From NCBI RefSeq assembly GCF_900103715.1, contig NZ_FNHL01000001.1:372001-436000 (forward strand): a stretch of DNA of 64,000 nucleotides. The letters are read 5' to 3'. Every line of letters starts with the position of its first letter. Position 1 is the first letter of the stretch. Positions 44,280-52,386 of this stretch are shown piece by piece. The stretch comes from Halogranum gelatinilyticum. GTDB taxonomy: Archaea > Halobacteriota > Halobacteria > Halobacteriales > Haloferacaceae. Made by a program: the position numbers and the translations under genes. Under the pieces are notes generated by a model. That model did not search any database. It was not told the DNA's origin and was given only the letters and a program-made list of their open reading frames with translations.

Positions 44280-46400
44280 GTGACGGTCCGGTTCGAGCAG
44301 GTGAGTGCCACCCGTCTCCGCGTCGTCGACGACATCGAACACACCTCGTTCGAGGTCGGGACGTTCGAGGAGACCCGGCCGGAGACGACGGCCGGAGAGC
44401 GGTTCCGACTGCCGGTCGACGCGGCCGTCGGGGTCGAAACCTCCGGGCTCCAACTCCCGAAGCTGATGGGCGTCGTCGTCCGCAACGGCGACGGGGAGAC
44501 GGTCGCCCAGTCGTCGAACCGAGAACCGGTGGTCCTCCCCCGTGGACGCTACACGCTCGAAGTCAACACCGCACCGATGAAGCTCTACATCGCCGTCGAC
44601 GCACCGCTCAGAGTCACCTACGGGACCGGCTCTACGGACATCAGGTTCGACAGATCTGCTGCGGTCGCACTCGGCGCGCGGTCGTTCCACGAACAGCCCG
44701 CCGGGACGGTGACGACGACGATGGAGCCGGAGACGTTGATGCGGGCGGTCGCGACGCTGGGGTCGTCGCTGCAGACCATCTCGCCCGAACGGTCGTTTCC
44801 GACGCTTCGGGGCCATCCGCCGTTGCTCCGGGTCGGCGACGAGTTCGACGTCCCCGACGGTATCGAGCGCCCCGACACGGAGCTGACGCTCGTCCTCCCG
44901 CGCGACCCGGCGGCCGTCTTCGCGGCGACGCCGGTGGCGTACTATCTCGGTGCCGACGTGGTGCCGGGCGAGACGCCACGGCTCGACGGGCCCGGCTGGT
45001 CACATCAGCTGACGGCCGACACCGACCTCGAAACCGGCCTCGCGCGGACGCTCAGACAGACCTTCTTCCTCGACTGCCTCACCCGGACCGAGGGCTACTA
45101 TCCGGTCGACCTCCACGAACGGGAGGCGGTCGAGGCGACGCTCCCGCTCGACTTCGGCGACCTCTACGGCCGACCGATGGCCGACCAGGTCGGCGCGTAT
45201 CTCGACGTCCCGTTCGCCGACGTCGAGCCGTTGCTCCCCGAGTGGAACCTCACGACGGACGTCTGGCCCACGGCCGACAACGTCGAGATGCTGCCGTTCC
45301 TCGCGAAAGACCTCTCGCTCGTCCGGTGTCCGAGCGAGCGGTCGAGCGACTCGCTTCGCGCCGAGCCGAAGGCGGTGAGCGACTTCTTCCGGGCGGCCGT
45401 GCCGGAGGACGGGCTGGCCCGCGGTGGCACGTCGAGCGACGACTCCTCGGAGGCGTCCCGAGGAACCGAGCGGCCCCCCGTCGACATCGTCACGCCCGAG
45501 CCGACGGAGACGGTCGAACACGCGTGGGTCGGCGACGGATACCCGCTCGGCGCGAGCAAGTCGACGCCCGAGAGCTACCGTCGGCGTCTCGACCGCGAGG
45601 CGACCGACCGCACGAGCATCGAGATCACCGTCGTCTGCAACGACCCGCAGATGCGCGACGAGGACGTCGTCGCCGACCTCTACGGCTGCCGTGAGCTGCT
45701 GGATTTCGAGGTCGAAGTCCACTACGACCTGACGCGAGACCAGCTGGTACAGGTCTTGGAGACGCCGACGAACTTCCTCCACTACATCGGCCACGTCGAC
45801 GAGCGCGGACTGCAGTGCGCCGACGGCTATCTCGACGTGACGACCCTGGAGTGCGACGTTGCAGTCGACTCCTTTCTCCTGAACGCCTGCCAGTCACACG
45901 AGCAAGGCGAGGCACTCCTGGACCGCGGGAGCTACGCGGGCGTCGTGACGCTCTCGGATGTGGCGAACGCCTCGGCGACGGCCTTCGGCCAGACCATCGC
46001 CCGGCTGTTGAACTGCGGGTTCACCTTCCGGTCGGCGTTGTCGGTGGCGCAGGAGGCGCACGTCGTCGGCTACCGGTACACCGTGTTGGGTGACGGCGGG
46101 ATGTCGTTGTGTCAGGCGGAGAGCGGTGTGCTAGTCGTGCCAACGGTTGAGCCGTGTAGTGAAGACGGCTATCTCTCTGTACAATTTGACTTCTTCCCAT
46201 CGAGGCAGCACGAAGTTGGCTCACTCGTCATTCCGTATCTACCGAATCAATCGAAATACTACCTCGCTACTGGTAAGAGCGAACGCAAGTGTTTGCGTCT
46301 CTCCGACTTCCGTGAGTTTCTGGAACTGGAGACGACTCCCGTCTGGACCTCGTCGGGTCTCCGTTGGAGTTCCGAACTGGAACTCTCTGAACTCGACTAA
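44280..46400 (+). CDS. CHAT-domain (caspase-fold) protease-like protein
   Basis: A 706-residue protein. The first ~130 residues are beta-rich (VSATRLRVVDDIEHTSFEVG). A mixed middle part follows to about 350, then a disordered linker with SSDDSSEASRGTERPP. The CHAT domain spans about 445-610: IEITVVCNDPQMRDEDVVAD, then FLHYIGHVDERG with the catalytic His505, and FLLNACQSHEQG with Cys537. Both catalytic residues are present. About 616-706 are distinct, and the DNA there (46125-46300) drops to roughly 47-53% GC against over 70% in the core. I start at GTG 44280 because of the gaggtgg site. Substrate and trigger are unknown. Confidence 0.75.
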   Translation: MTVRFEQVSATRLRVVDDIEHTSFEVGTFEETRPETTAGERFRLPVDAAVGVETSGLQLPKLMGVVVRNGDGETVAQSSNREPVVLPRGRYTLEVNTAPMKLYIAVDAPLRVTYGTGSTDIRFDRSAAVALGARSFHEQPAGTVTTTMEPETLMRAVATLGSSLQTISPERSFPTLRGHPPLLRVGDEFDVPDGIERPDTELTLVLPRDPAAVFAATPVAYYLGADVVPGETPRLDGPGWSHQLTADTDLETGLARTLRQTFFLDCLTRTEGYYPVDLHEREAVEATLPLDFGDLYGRPMADQVGAYLDVPFADVEPLLPEWNLTTDVWPTADNVEMLPFLAKDLSLVRCPSERSSDSLRAEPKAVSDFFRAAVPEDGLARGGTSSDDSSEASRGTERPPVDIVTPEPTETVEHAWVGDGYPLGASKSTPESYRRRLDREATDRTSIEITVVCNDPQMRDEDVVADLYGCRELLDFEVEVHYDLTRDQLVQVLETPTNFLHYIGHVDERGLQCADGYLDVTTLECDVAVDSFLLNACQSHEQGEALLDRGSYAGVVTLSDVANASATAFGQTIARLLNCGFTFRSALSVAQEAHVVGYRYTVLGDGGMSLCQAESGVLVVPTVEPCSEDGYLSVQFDFFPSRQHEVGSLVIPYLPNQSKYYLATGKSERKCLRLSDFREFLELETTPVWTSSGLRWSSELELSELD

Positions 46401-46528
46401 GGACCGCGGATACTGCCTGCATTGTTCGCCACGACACTGCCTGCCTGCGATAACAGGAGGAGCGTCGTGAACAGGACGCCGGTCAGTCGTGGGTTCTGCT
46501 TCAGGTAGGTTGCCATTTCTTGCTTCAT
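46397..46528 (-). CDS. DUF7503-like 43-residue hydrophobic peptide
   Basis: Codes MKQEMATYLKQNPRLTGVLF, then TTLLLLSQAGSVVANNAGSI and RGP. A basic start, one hydrophobic stretch (LTGVLFTTLLLLSQAGSVVA) and VVA before Asn-Asn fit either a membrane peptide or a signal peptide with a tiny mature part. I recall such peptides as DUF7503, found beside DUF7504 and CHAT proteins in haloarchaea. ATG 46516 is an in-frame alternative. Its stop (46397-46399) overlaps the CHAT stop from the opposite strand. Its own promoter would lie in the AT-rich stretch 46540-46580. Confidence 0.6.
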   Translation of the reverse strand: MKQEMATYLKQNPRLTGVLFTTLLLLSQAGSVVANNAGSIRGP

Positions 46529-46699
46529 CGCACTTCTTTGTATCACGTTGTTTGAATTGAAATTATCTAAAGAAATATGTCACGTAAACTATGAACCAAA
46601 ATCCAATTCACTGCTATGTACCGCACGAGAGCCCTCCCCATCCCTCCGGAGACCGCCTCGCTCCAGTGTCGTTTTGTCGGTGCCCGCAGAGACGGAGAT

Positions 46700-48019
46700 A
46701 TGGACAACGAGGACGTGAATCCGCTGGACACGTTCCGGCAGTTCTTCGCGTTGCAGGGCGACGTGCTCGTCCTCTCGGTCGCCATGTTCGCCTTCAGCCT
46801 CGGCTTCCAGATGACCGGCCGGTATATGCCGCGGTACATGAGCGTCCTCGGCGCGGGGAGCGTCGCCATCGGTCTCTACGGGAGCTTCGGCAACCTCATC
46901 AGTGCCGTCTACCCCTACCCCGGCGGCGCGCTCTCGGACCGCATCGGCTCTCGGGTCGCGCTGACGCTGTTCGGGCTGGCCTCGACGCTCGGCTTCGGCG
47001 TCTGGCTGTTCGCGCCCGCCTTCGGCTTTCTCACGCTCCCGCCGCTCGATCTCGGCGCGCTCTCCGTCGAGGCCGTCACCCTCCCCGTCGGTATCTTCCT
47101 CGGACTCGTGCTCTCGCAGGCCTGGAAGTCCTTCGGTCTCGGCGCGACGTTCGCCATCGTCAAGCAGAGCGTCCCGCCGGACCGCCTCGCGAGCGGCTTC
47201 GCGAGCACCGAGACCTTCCGCCGGACGGCCTTCCTGCTCGGCCCGCTGCTCGCCGCTGGCCTGCTCGCGACGGCAACCTTCGAGGTGGGGTTCCGGTACG
47301 TCCTCCTCGTGGCTGCTGGCTTCGGTCTCGTCGCCACCGCCCTCCAACACTGGCTCTACGATGCGGCCGAGGATTCGCTGGGGAAGTCCTTCGCGGGATT
47401 CTCGGCCGTCGTCGACGACGTGCGGGCGATGCCCGACCCGCTGCGACCCCTCCTGGTCGCCGACACGCTCGTCCGGTTCGCCAACGGGATGGTCTACACC
47501 TTCTTCGTCATCGTCGTCGTCGAGTTTCTGGCGGTCGGCGCGACGCTCCCGGTGGTTGGCGGGCTGAACCCCGACGCCTACTTCGGCGTCCTACTCGCCA
47601 TCGAGATGGCCGTCGCGCTGCTCGTGATGGCTCCCGTCGCGGTGCTCGCGCGTCGCGTGGGACTCAAGCCCGTCGTCGCACTCGGCTTCGCCGTCTACGC
47701 GGTCTTCCCCGCCCTGCTCGTCTCCGCGCCGCCGAACGCACTCGTCCTCGCGCTGCTCTTCGCCTTCTCTGGGCTGCGGTTCGCAGGGCTGCCCGCGCAC
47801 AAGGCACTCATCGTCGGTCCCGCCGAGGAGAATGCCGGCGGTCGGGTCGTCGGGACCTACTACCTCCTGCGGAACGTCGTGGTCATCCCGAGCGCGGCAC
47901 TCGGCGGCTGGCTCTACTCGCAGTCGCCGGAGGTCGCCTTCGGCGTCGCGACCGTCGTCGGGGTGGTCGGCACCGGCTACTTCCTCGTCTTCGGCGAGGA
48001 GTTCGAGGCGTACGCGTAG
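46700..48019 (+). CDS. MFS transporter
   Basis: A 439-residue major facilitator with 12 predicted helices, starting FFALQGDVLVLSVAMFAFSL. GALSDRIGSRVALTLFGLAS carries the loop 2-3 signature G-x-x-D-R-x-G-x-R, which marks MFS proteins. The substrate is not readable; the domain VVFALL-type loops are not of the sugar or multidrug type with confidence. I use ATG 46700 (MDNEDVNPLDTFRQFFALQG). An in-frame ATG at 46616 adds 28 Arg-rich residues and lies near where attatcta (46562-46569) would start transcription, so it cannot be excluded. Confidence 0.75.
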   Translation: MDNEDVNPLDTFRQFFALQGDVLVLSVAMFAFSLGFQMTGRYMPRYMSVLGAGSVAIGLYGSFGNLISAVYPYPGGALSDRIGSRVALTLFGLASTLGFGVWLFAPAFGFLTLPPLDLGALSVEAVTLPVGIFLGLVLSQAWKSFGLGATFAIVKQSVPPDRLASGFASTETFRRTAFLLGPLLAAGLLATATFEVGFRYVLLVAAGFGLVATALQHWLYDAAEDSLGKSFAGFSAVVDDVRAMPDPLRPLLVADTLVRFANGMVYTFFVIVVVEFLAVGATLPVVGGLNPDAYFGVLLAIEMAVALLVMAPVAVLARRVGLKPVVALGFAVYAVFPALLVSAPPNALVLALLFAFSGLRFAGLPAHKALIVGPAEENAGGRVVGTYYLLRNVVVIPSAALGGWLYSQSPEVAFGVATVVGVVGTGYFLVFGEEFEAYA

Positions 48020-48111
48020 GCGGCCCGAACGGAGCACCAACGACTCGTCTCCGACCGGACCCCCGCCGACCAGGCCGGAACGACTTTGCGACAGCCGGTC
48101 GTGCGCCAGCC

Positions 48112-48783
48112 ATGGACAGACGATTCCCCGCAGTGCTCGCGCTCGCCCTCCTCGTCGCTCTCTCGGGCTGTGCGACGGTGACCGTCGACTCCGACGTCGC
48201 CGCCGACGGTAGCATCGACCGCTACGAACTCGACTTGACCACCTCGACGACCGTCTACGGCCTGCTCAACGACGCCGCCGTCGACGACGGTTTCGACTCC
48301 CTCGGCCAGCAGCTCCGCGCGAACGTCAACGTCTCGAACGCCGCCAACGTGTCCGTCGACGAGTCGCTCGACGGCGAGAACGCCTCCGTCACGCTCGTCG
48401 TCACCGAGTGGAACCCCGTCGACAACGACCGGCTGAACGTCACCCGGACGGACGGGAGCGTCGTCTACACCGACACGACGTTCTTCAACGCCTCCGTCGC
48501 CGACAGCGCGGCGGGCGGCGTCAGCCTCGCGGACTTCCGGCTGCGCTACACGGTGAATATGCCCGGCGACATCCAACGCGCCGAGGGCGCAGATTCGGTG
48601 AACGGCTCGACGGCGACCTACGAGTCCAGCGGACAGAACGCCTACTCGAACACGCGCGTCGAGGTCGAGAGCGACGCGCCGACGGGCGTCCTGAGTCCGG
48701 GCTTCGGCGTCGCCCCCGCGGTCGTCGCGGCGGTACTGCTGTCGCTTGCGGGTGCGGTCCTCGCGCGGCGTCGGTCGGAGTGA
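48112..48783 (+). CDS. Lipoprotein with PGF-CTERM-like C-terminal anchor
   Basis: A 223-residue secreted protein. MDRRFPAVLALALLVALSGC is a lipoprotein signal with lipobox LSGC (Cys20), and Arg-Arg near the start may route it through Tat. The beta-rich body is rich in NVSNAANVSV-like Asn-x-Ser/Thr sites that could be glycosylated. The last 28 residues start PGFG (196-199), followed by a hydrophobic helix and RRRSE, which fits the PGF-CTERM sorting signal of archaeosortase A. Two membrane-anchor signals on one protein are unusual. Its function is unknown. Confidence 0.65.
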   Translation: MDRRFPAVLALALLVALSGCATVTVDSDVAADGSIDRYELDLTTSTTVYGLLNDAAVDDGFDSLGQQLRANVNVSNAANVSVDESLDGENASVTLVVTEWNPVDNDRLNVTRTDGSVVYTDTTFFNASVADSAAGGVSLADFRLRYTVNMPGDIQRAEGADSVNGSTATYESSGQNAYSNTRVEVESDAPTGVLSPGFGVAPAVVAAVLLSLAGAVLARRRSE

Positions 48784-48814
48784 GTGCCGGAGCCATATCC
48801 CGCGAACCCACAGT

Positions 48815-48822
48815 GTTTTAGC
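48815..48822 (+). promoter_or_regulatory. mutS operon TATA box
   Basis: gttttagc at 48815-48822 lies 24-31 bases before ATG 48846. It would serve the whole mutS-NUDIX-NUDIX-mutL set as a leaderless transcript. Confidence 0.5.
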
Positions 48823-48845
48823 CGCCGTCTCCCGCAGAACCGTGT

Positions 48846-51566
48846 ATGACTGCAACGGGAATCGTCGGGGAGTTCCTCGCCCTCAAGGAGGAGACGGACG
48901 CCGATATTCTGGCGATGCAGTGCGGCGACTTCTACGAGTTCTTCGCCGACGACGCCGAGTTGGTCGCGAAGGAACTCGATCTCAAGGTGTCTCAGAAGTC
49001 CTCGCACGGCTCCTCCTACCCGATGGCGGGAGTCCCCCTCAACGACCTCACGCCCTACCTCAAGGCACTCGTCGAACGCGGCTACCGCGTCGCCGTCGCC
49101 GACCAGTACGAGACCGAGTCGGGCCACGCCCGCGAGATCACTCGCGTCGTCACGCCCGGCACGCTCTTGGAGACGACGGACGCCGACGCCCAGTATCTCG
49201 CCGCCGTCGTGAAGGATGCGGACGGCTTCGGTCTCGCCTTCGCCGACATCACGACGGGCCGTTTCCTCGTCACGGAGGTCGACGACGCGGCCGACGCCCA
49301 CGCCGAACTGTACCGCTTCGCCCCCGCCGAAATCCTTCCTGGACCCACTCTCCGCGGCGACGACGACTTCCTCTCGGCCATCCGCGACGGCACCGACGCC
49401 TCCCTGTCGCTGCACGAGGCCGAGGCGTTCGCGCCCGGCCGCGCCCGTCACCGCGTCGGCCAGCAGTTCGGCGACGAGGCACTCGCCAGCGTCGGGCTGG
49501 ACTCCGAACGCGCCGTCCGGGCTGCGGGAGCCGTCCTCGCCTACGTCGACGAGACGGGTGCCGGCGTGCTGCAGTCGATGACGCGGCTGCAGGCCTACCA
49601 CGCCCGGGACCATCTCGAACTCGACGCGACGACCCAGCGCAACCTCGAACTCACGGAGACGATGCAGGGCAAGCGCGACGGCTCTCTCTTGGATACGCTC
49701 GACCACACCGTCACGAGTCCGGGCGGCCGGATGTTGCGGGAGTGGCTGACCCGCCCGCGACGCGACCCGGACGAACTGGAGCGCCGACAGGCCGCTGTCG
49801 AGGCACTCGCCTCGGAGGCGCTGGCCCGCGAGCGCGTCCGCGACACGCTCGACGGCGCGTACGACCTCGAACGGCTCGCCAGCCGGTCGGCCAGCGGAAG
49901 TGCCGGCGCGCGCGAACTGCTCTCCGTCCGTGACACGCTGGAAATCCTCCCCGCGCTCGCCGACGCCATCGCGGGCAGTCGGCTGGCCGACTCACCGCTG
50001 TCCGAGGTCGTCGACCGGCCGGACCGCGAGGCGGCGAAGGCCCTGCACGACGAACTCGACGACGCGCTCGCCGAGGAGCCGCCGAAGACGGTTACGCAGG
50101 GCGAACTGTTCCAGCGCGGCTACGACGACGAACTGGACGACCTCATCGAGCGGCACGAAGCTGCCAAAAACTGGCTCGACGACCTCGGTCCCCGCGAGAA
50201 GCGCGAACACGGCATCCAGCATCTCCAGGTCGACCGGAACAAAACTGATGGATATTACATCCAGGTCGGCAAGTCGAACACCGACAAGGTCCCCGAACAT
50301 TACCGCGAAATCAAGACGCTCAAGAACTCGAAGCGGTACGTCACCGACGAACTGGAGGAGAAAGAGCGCGACATCCTGCGGCTCGAAGAAGTCCGCGGCG
50401 ACCTCGAATACGAACTGTTCCAGGAGCTCCGCGAGCGGGTCGCGAGTGAGGCCGAACTCTTGCAGGACGTCGGTCGGGCACTCGCCGAGGTCGACACGCT
50501 CGCCTCGCTGGCGACGCACGCCGCCGGCAACGACTGGGTCCGTCCCGAGTTGGACGAGGGCGACGCACTCGACATCGAAGCGGGCCGCCACCCGGTCGTC
50601 GAGCAGACGACCGACTTCGTGCCGAACGACCTCCGACTCGACCGCGAGCGCGGCTTCCTCATCGTCACCGGGCCGAATATGTCCGGCAAGTCGACCTATA
50701 TGCGACAGGCGGCGCTCATCACGCTCCTCGCACAGGTGGGGAGTTTCGTCCCGGCCCGCAGTGCCACGGTCGGCGTCGTCGACGGCATCTACACCCGTGT
50801 CGGCGCGCTCGACGAGTTGGCACAGGGTCGCTCGACGTTCATGGTCGAGATGCAAGAGTTGAGCAATATTCTGCACTCGGCGACCGAGGACTCGCTCGTC
50901 ATCCTCGACGAGGTGGGGAGAGGGACCGCCACGTACGACGGTATCTCCATCGCGTGGGCCGCGACGGAGTATCTGCACAACGAGGTGCGGGCGAAGACGC
51001 TCTTCGCGACGCACTACCACGAGCTGACCGGTCTCGCCGACCATCTCCCGCGGGTTCAGAACGTCCACGTCGCGGCGGACGAGCGCGACGGCGACGTCAC
51101 CTTCCTCCGAACCGTCGTCGACGGCCCGACCGACCGCTCTTACGGGATTCACGTCGCCGACCTCGCGGGCGTGCCGAAGCCCGTGGTCGACCGCGCGACC
51201 GACGTGCTCGACCGTCTGCGCAACGAGAAAGCCATCGAGGCGAAGGGTGGCGGGAGCGGCAAACCCGTCCAGGCCGTCTTCGACCTCGGCTCGGGGGAGT
51301 TCGCGGCCGGAAACAGCGCGAACGCGAGCGAAGCCGCTGGGGACGACGAGGAAGCGACGCAGGCTGCAGTCGCGGCGACGAACGGCCACGCCGCTGCCGA
51401 GACAACCGACTCGGCCGAGTCGACAACGGAGACCGGCCCCGCGCTCGACCCCGAAACCGAAGCGATTCTCGACGAGTTGCGCGGGACCGACGTCGAGGCG
51501 ACCTCGCCACTCGAGTTGATGGCAAAGGTTCAACAGTGGCAGGACCGATTGGGAGACGAACGATGA
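48846..51566 (+). CDS. mutS: DNA mismatch repair protein MutS
   Basis: Mismatch-binding ATPase, 906 residues. GDFYEFF at 27-33 holds the Phe-x-Glu pair (Phe29, Glu31) that contacts the mismatch. The connector and lever domains follow. GPNMSGKS at 609-616 is Walker A, with DEVGRGTATYDG (Walker B) and THYHELTGLAD further on. An Ala/Glu-rich linker of about 60 residues ends in a short C-terminal helix. Haloarchaea carry bacterial-type MutS and MutL, acquired in part by transfer from bacteria (established). It is the first gene of a four-gene operon. Confidence 0.94.
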   Translation: MTATGIVGEFLALKEETDADILAMQCGDFYEFFADDAELVAKELDLKVSQKSSHGSSYPMAGVPLNDLTPYLKALVERGYRVAVADQYETESGHAREITRVVTPGTLLETTDADAQYLAAVVKDADGFGLAFADITTGRFLVTEVDDAADAHAELYRFAPAEILPGPTLRGDDDFLSAIRDGTDASLSLHEAEAFAPGRARHRVGQQFGDEALASVGLDSERAVRAAGAVLAYVDETGAGVLQSMTRLQAYHARDHLELDATTQRNLELTETMQGKRDGSLLDTLDHTVTSPGGRMLREWLTRPRRDPDELERRQAAVEALASEALARERVRDTLDGAYDLERLASRSASGSAGARELLSVRDTLEILPALADAIAGSRLADSPLSEVVDRPDREAAKALHDELDDALAEEPPKTVTQGELFQRGYDDELDDLIERHEAAKNWLDDLGPREKREHGIQHLQVDRNKTDGYYIQVGKSNTDKVPEHYREIKTLKNSKRYVTDELEEKERDILRLEEVRGDLEYELFQELRERVASEAELLQDVGRALAEVDTLASLATHAAGNDWVRPELDEGDALDIEAGRHPVVEQTTDFVPNDLRLDRERGFLIVTGPNMSGKSTYMRQAALITLLAQVGSFVPARSATVGVVDGIYTRVGALDELAQGRSTFMVEMQELSNILHSATEDSLVILDEVGRGTATYDGISIAWAATEYLHNEVRAKTLFATHYHELTGLADHLPRVQNVHVAADERDGDVTFLRTVVDGPTDRSYGIHVADLAGVPKPVVDRATDVLDRLRNEKAIEAKGGGSGKPVQAVFDLGSGEFAAGNSANASEAAGDDEEATQAAVAATNGHAAAETTDSAESTTETGPALDPETEAILDELRGTDVEATSPLELMAKVQQWQDRLGDER

Positions 51567-51979
51567 GTGACGAACATCTGCAGGTGACGGTCAGCCAGAA
51601 GGCAGCGCTGTTCGGACCGAGCGGAGACCTCCTCCTCCTGCGCCGGGAGTCGAACGACGCGTGGGACATCCCCGGTGGCCGTCTCGGTGCGTCCGAGGAC
51701 GTCGTCTCGGGACTGCGTCGCGAGGTCCGCGAGGAGACGGGTCTCGACATCGACGTCGAAGGCCCGGTCTACACCGAGGCGTGGGAGACCGACGCGGGCG
51801 ACGGTCGCTACGCGGTCGTCTACCGCTGTGCGACCGACGAGCGGCGAGTCGAACTCGGCGAGGAACACCACGACTGGCAGTGGGCCGACCCCGAGGCAGC
51901 CGTCGAGACGGTCCCTGCGGCCTCGGACCTCCGCGTGGCACTCGAACGCGCAGTGACACGGCAGACGGTGCGGCGATGA
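51563..51979 (+). CDS. NUDIX hydrolase (first of tandem pair)
   Basis: A 138-residue NUDIX protein. GRLGASEDVVSGLRREVREE then TGLDID is a full NUDIX box (G-x5-E-x7-REUXEEXGU), so it should be active on a nucleoside diphosphate derivative. ATG 51563 overlaps the mutS stop (ATGA), and its stop overlaps the next NUDIX ATG the same way. MutT-type cleaning of the nucleotide pool would suit the mismatch-repair operon, but the substrate is inferred from the neighbourhood only. Confidence 0.88.
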   Translation: MSDEHLQVTVSQKAALFGPSGDLLLLRRESNDAWDIPGGRLGASEDVVSGLRREVREETGLDIDVEGPVYTEAWETDAGDGRYAVVYRCATDERRVELGEEHHDWQWADPEAAVETVPAASDLRVALERAVTRQTVRR

Positions 51980-52386
51980 CGGAGGAACCACTGAGAGCGA
52001 CGGTGAGCCAGCGGGCGGTACTGTTCGACGGCGAAGAAATGCTCGTCGTCCGCCGCGCGAGCGACGGCGGCTGGGAGCTCCCCGGCGGCCGCCTCGACGT
52101 CGGTGAGTCGACGGTCGACGGACTCCGCCGCGAGGTCCGCGAGGAGACGGGTCTCGACGTCGTCATTCGCCGCCCCATCTACACCATCTCGTGGCGCAAC
52201 GACCGCGGCGAGGGGCGGTACGGCGTCTACTATCTCTGTGTCGCCGAGACGACGGCCGTCACGCTCAGCCACGAGCACACCGCGTACGACTGGCTCGCGC
52301 CGTCGGCGGCGGCCGACCGTCTGAGCGACACGCAGGCGACCGCCGTCGAGCGGGCACAGCGACTCCGGGAGGGAGGACTCGAATGA
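51976..52386 (+). CDS. NUDIX hydrolase (second of tandem pair)
   Basis: A 136-residue NUDIX protein with the same layout as its neighbour: ATVSQRAVLFDGEEMLVVRR against VTVSQKAALFGPSGDLLLLR, and the box GRLDVGESTVDGLRREVREE then TGLDVV. The pair evidently arose by tandem duplication, although the parts outside the box (YTISWRNDRGEGRYGVYYLC against YTEAWETDAGDGRYAVVYRC) have drifted. It overlaps the first NUDIX gene and mutL by four bases each. Confidence 0.88.
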   Translation: MTEEPLRATVSQRAVLFDGEEMLVVRRASDGGWELPGGRLDVGESTVDGLRREVREETGLDVVIRRPIYTISWRNDRGEGRYGVYYLCVAETTAVTLSHEHTAYDWLAPSAAADRLSDTQATAVERAQRLREGGLE

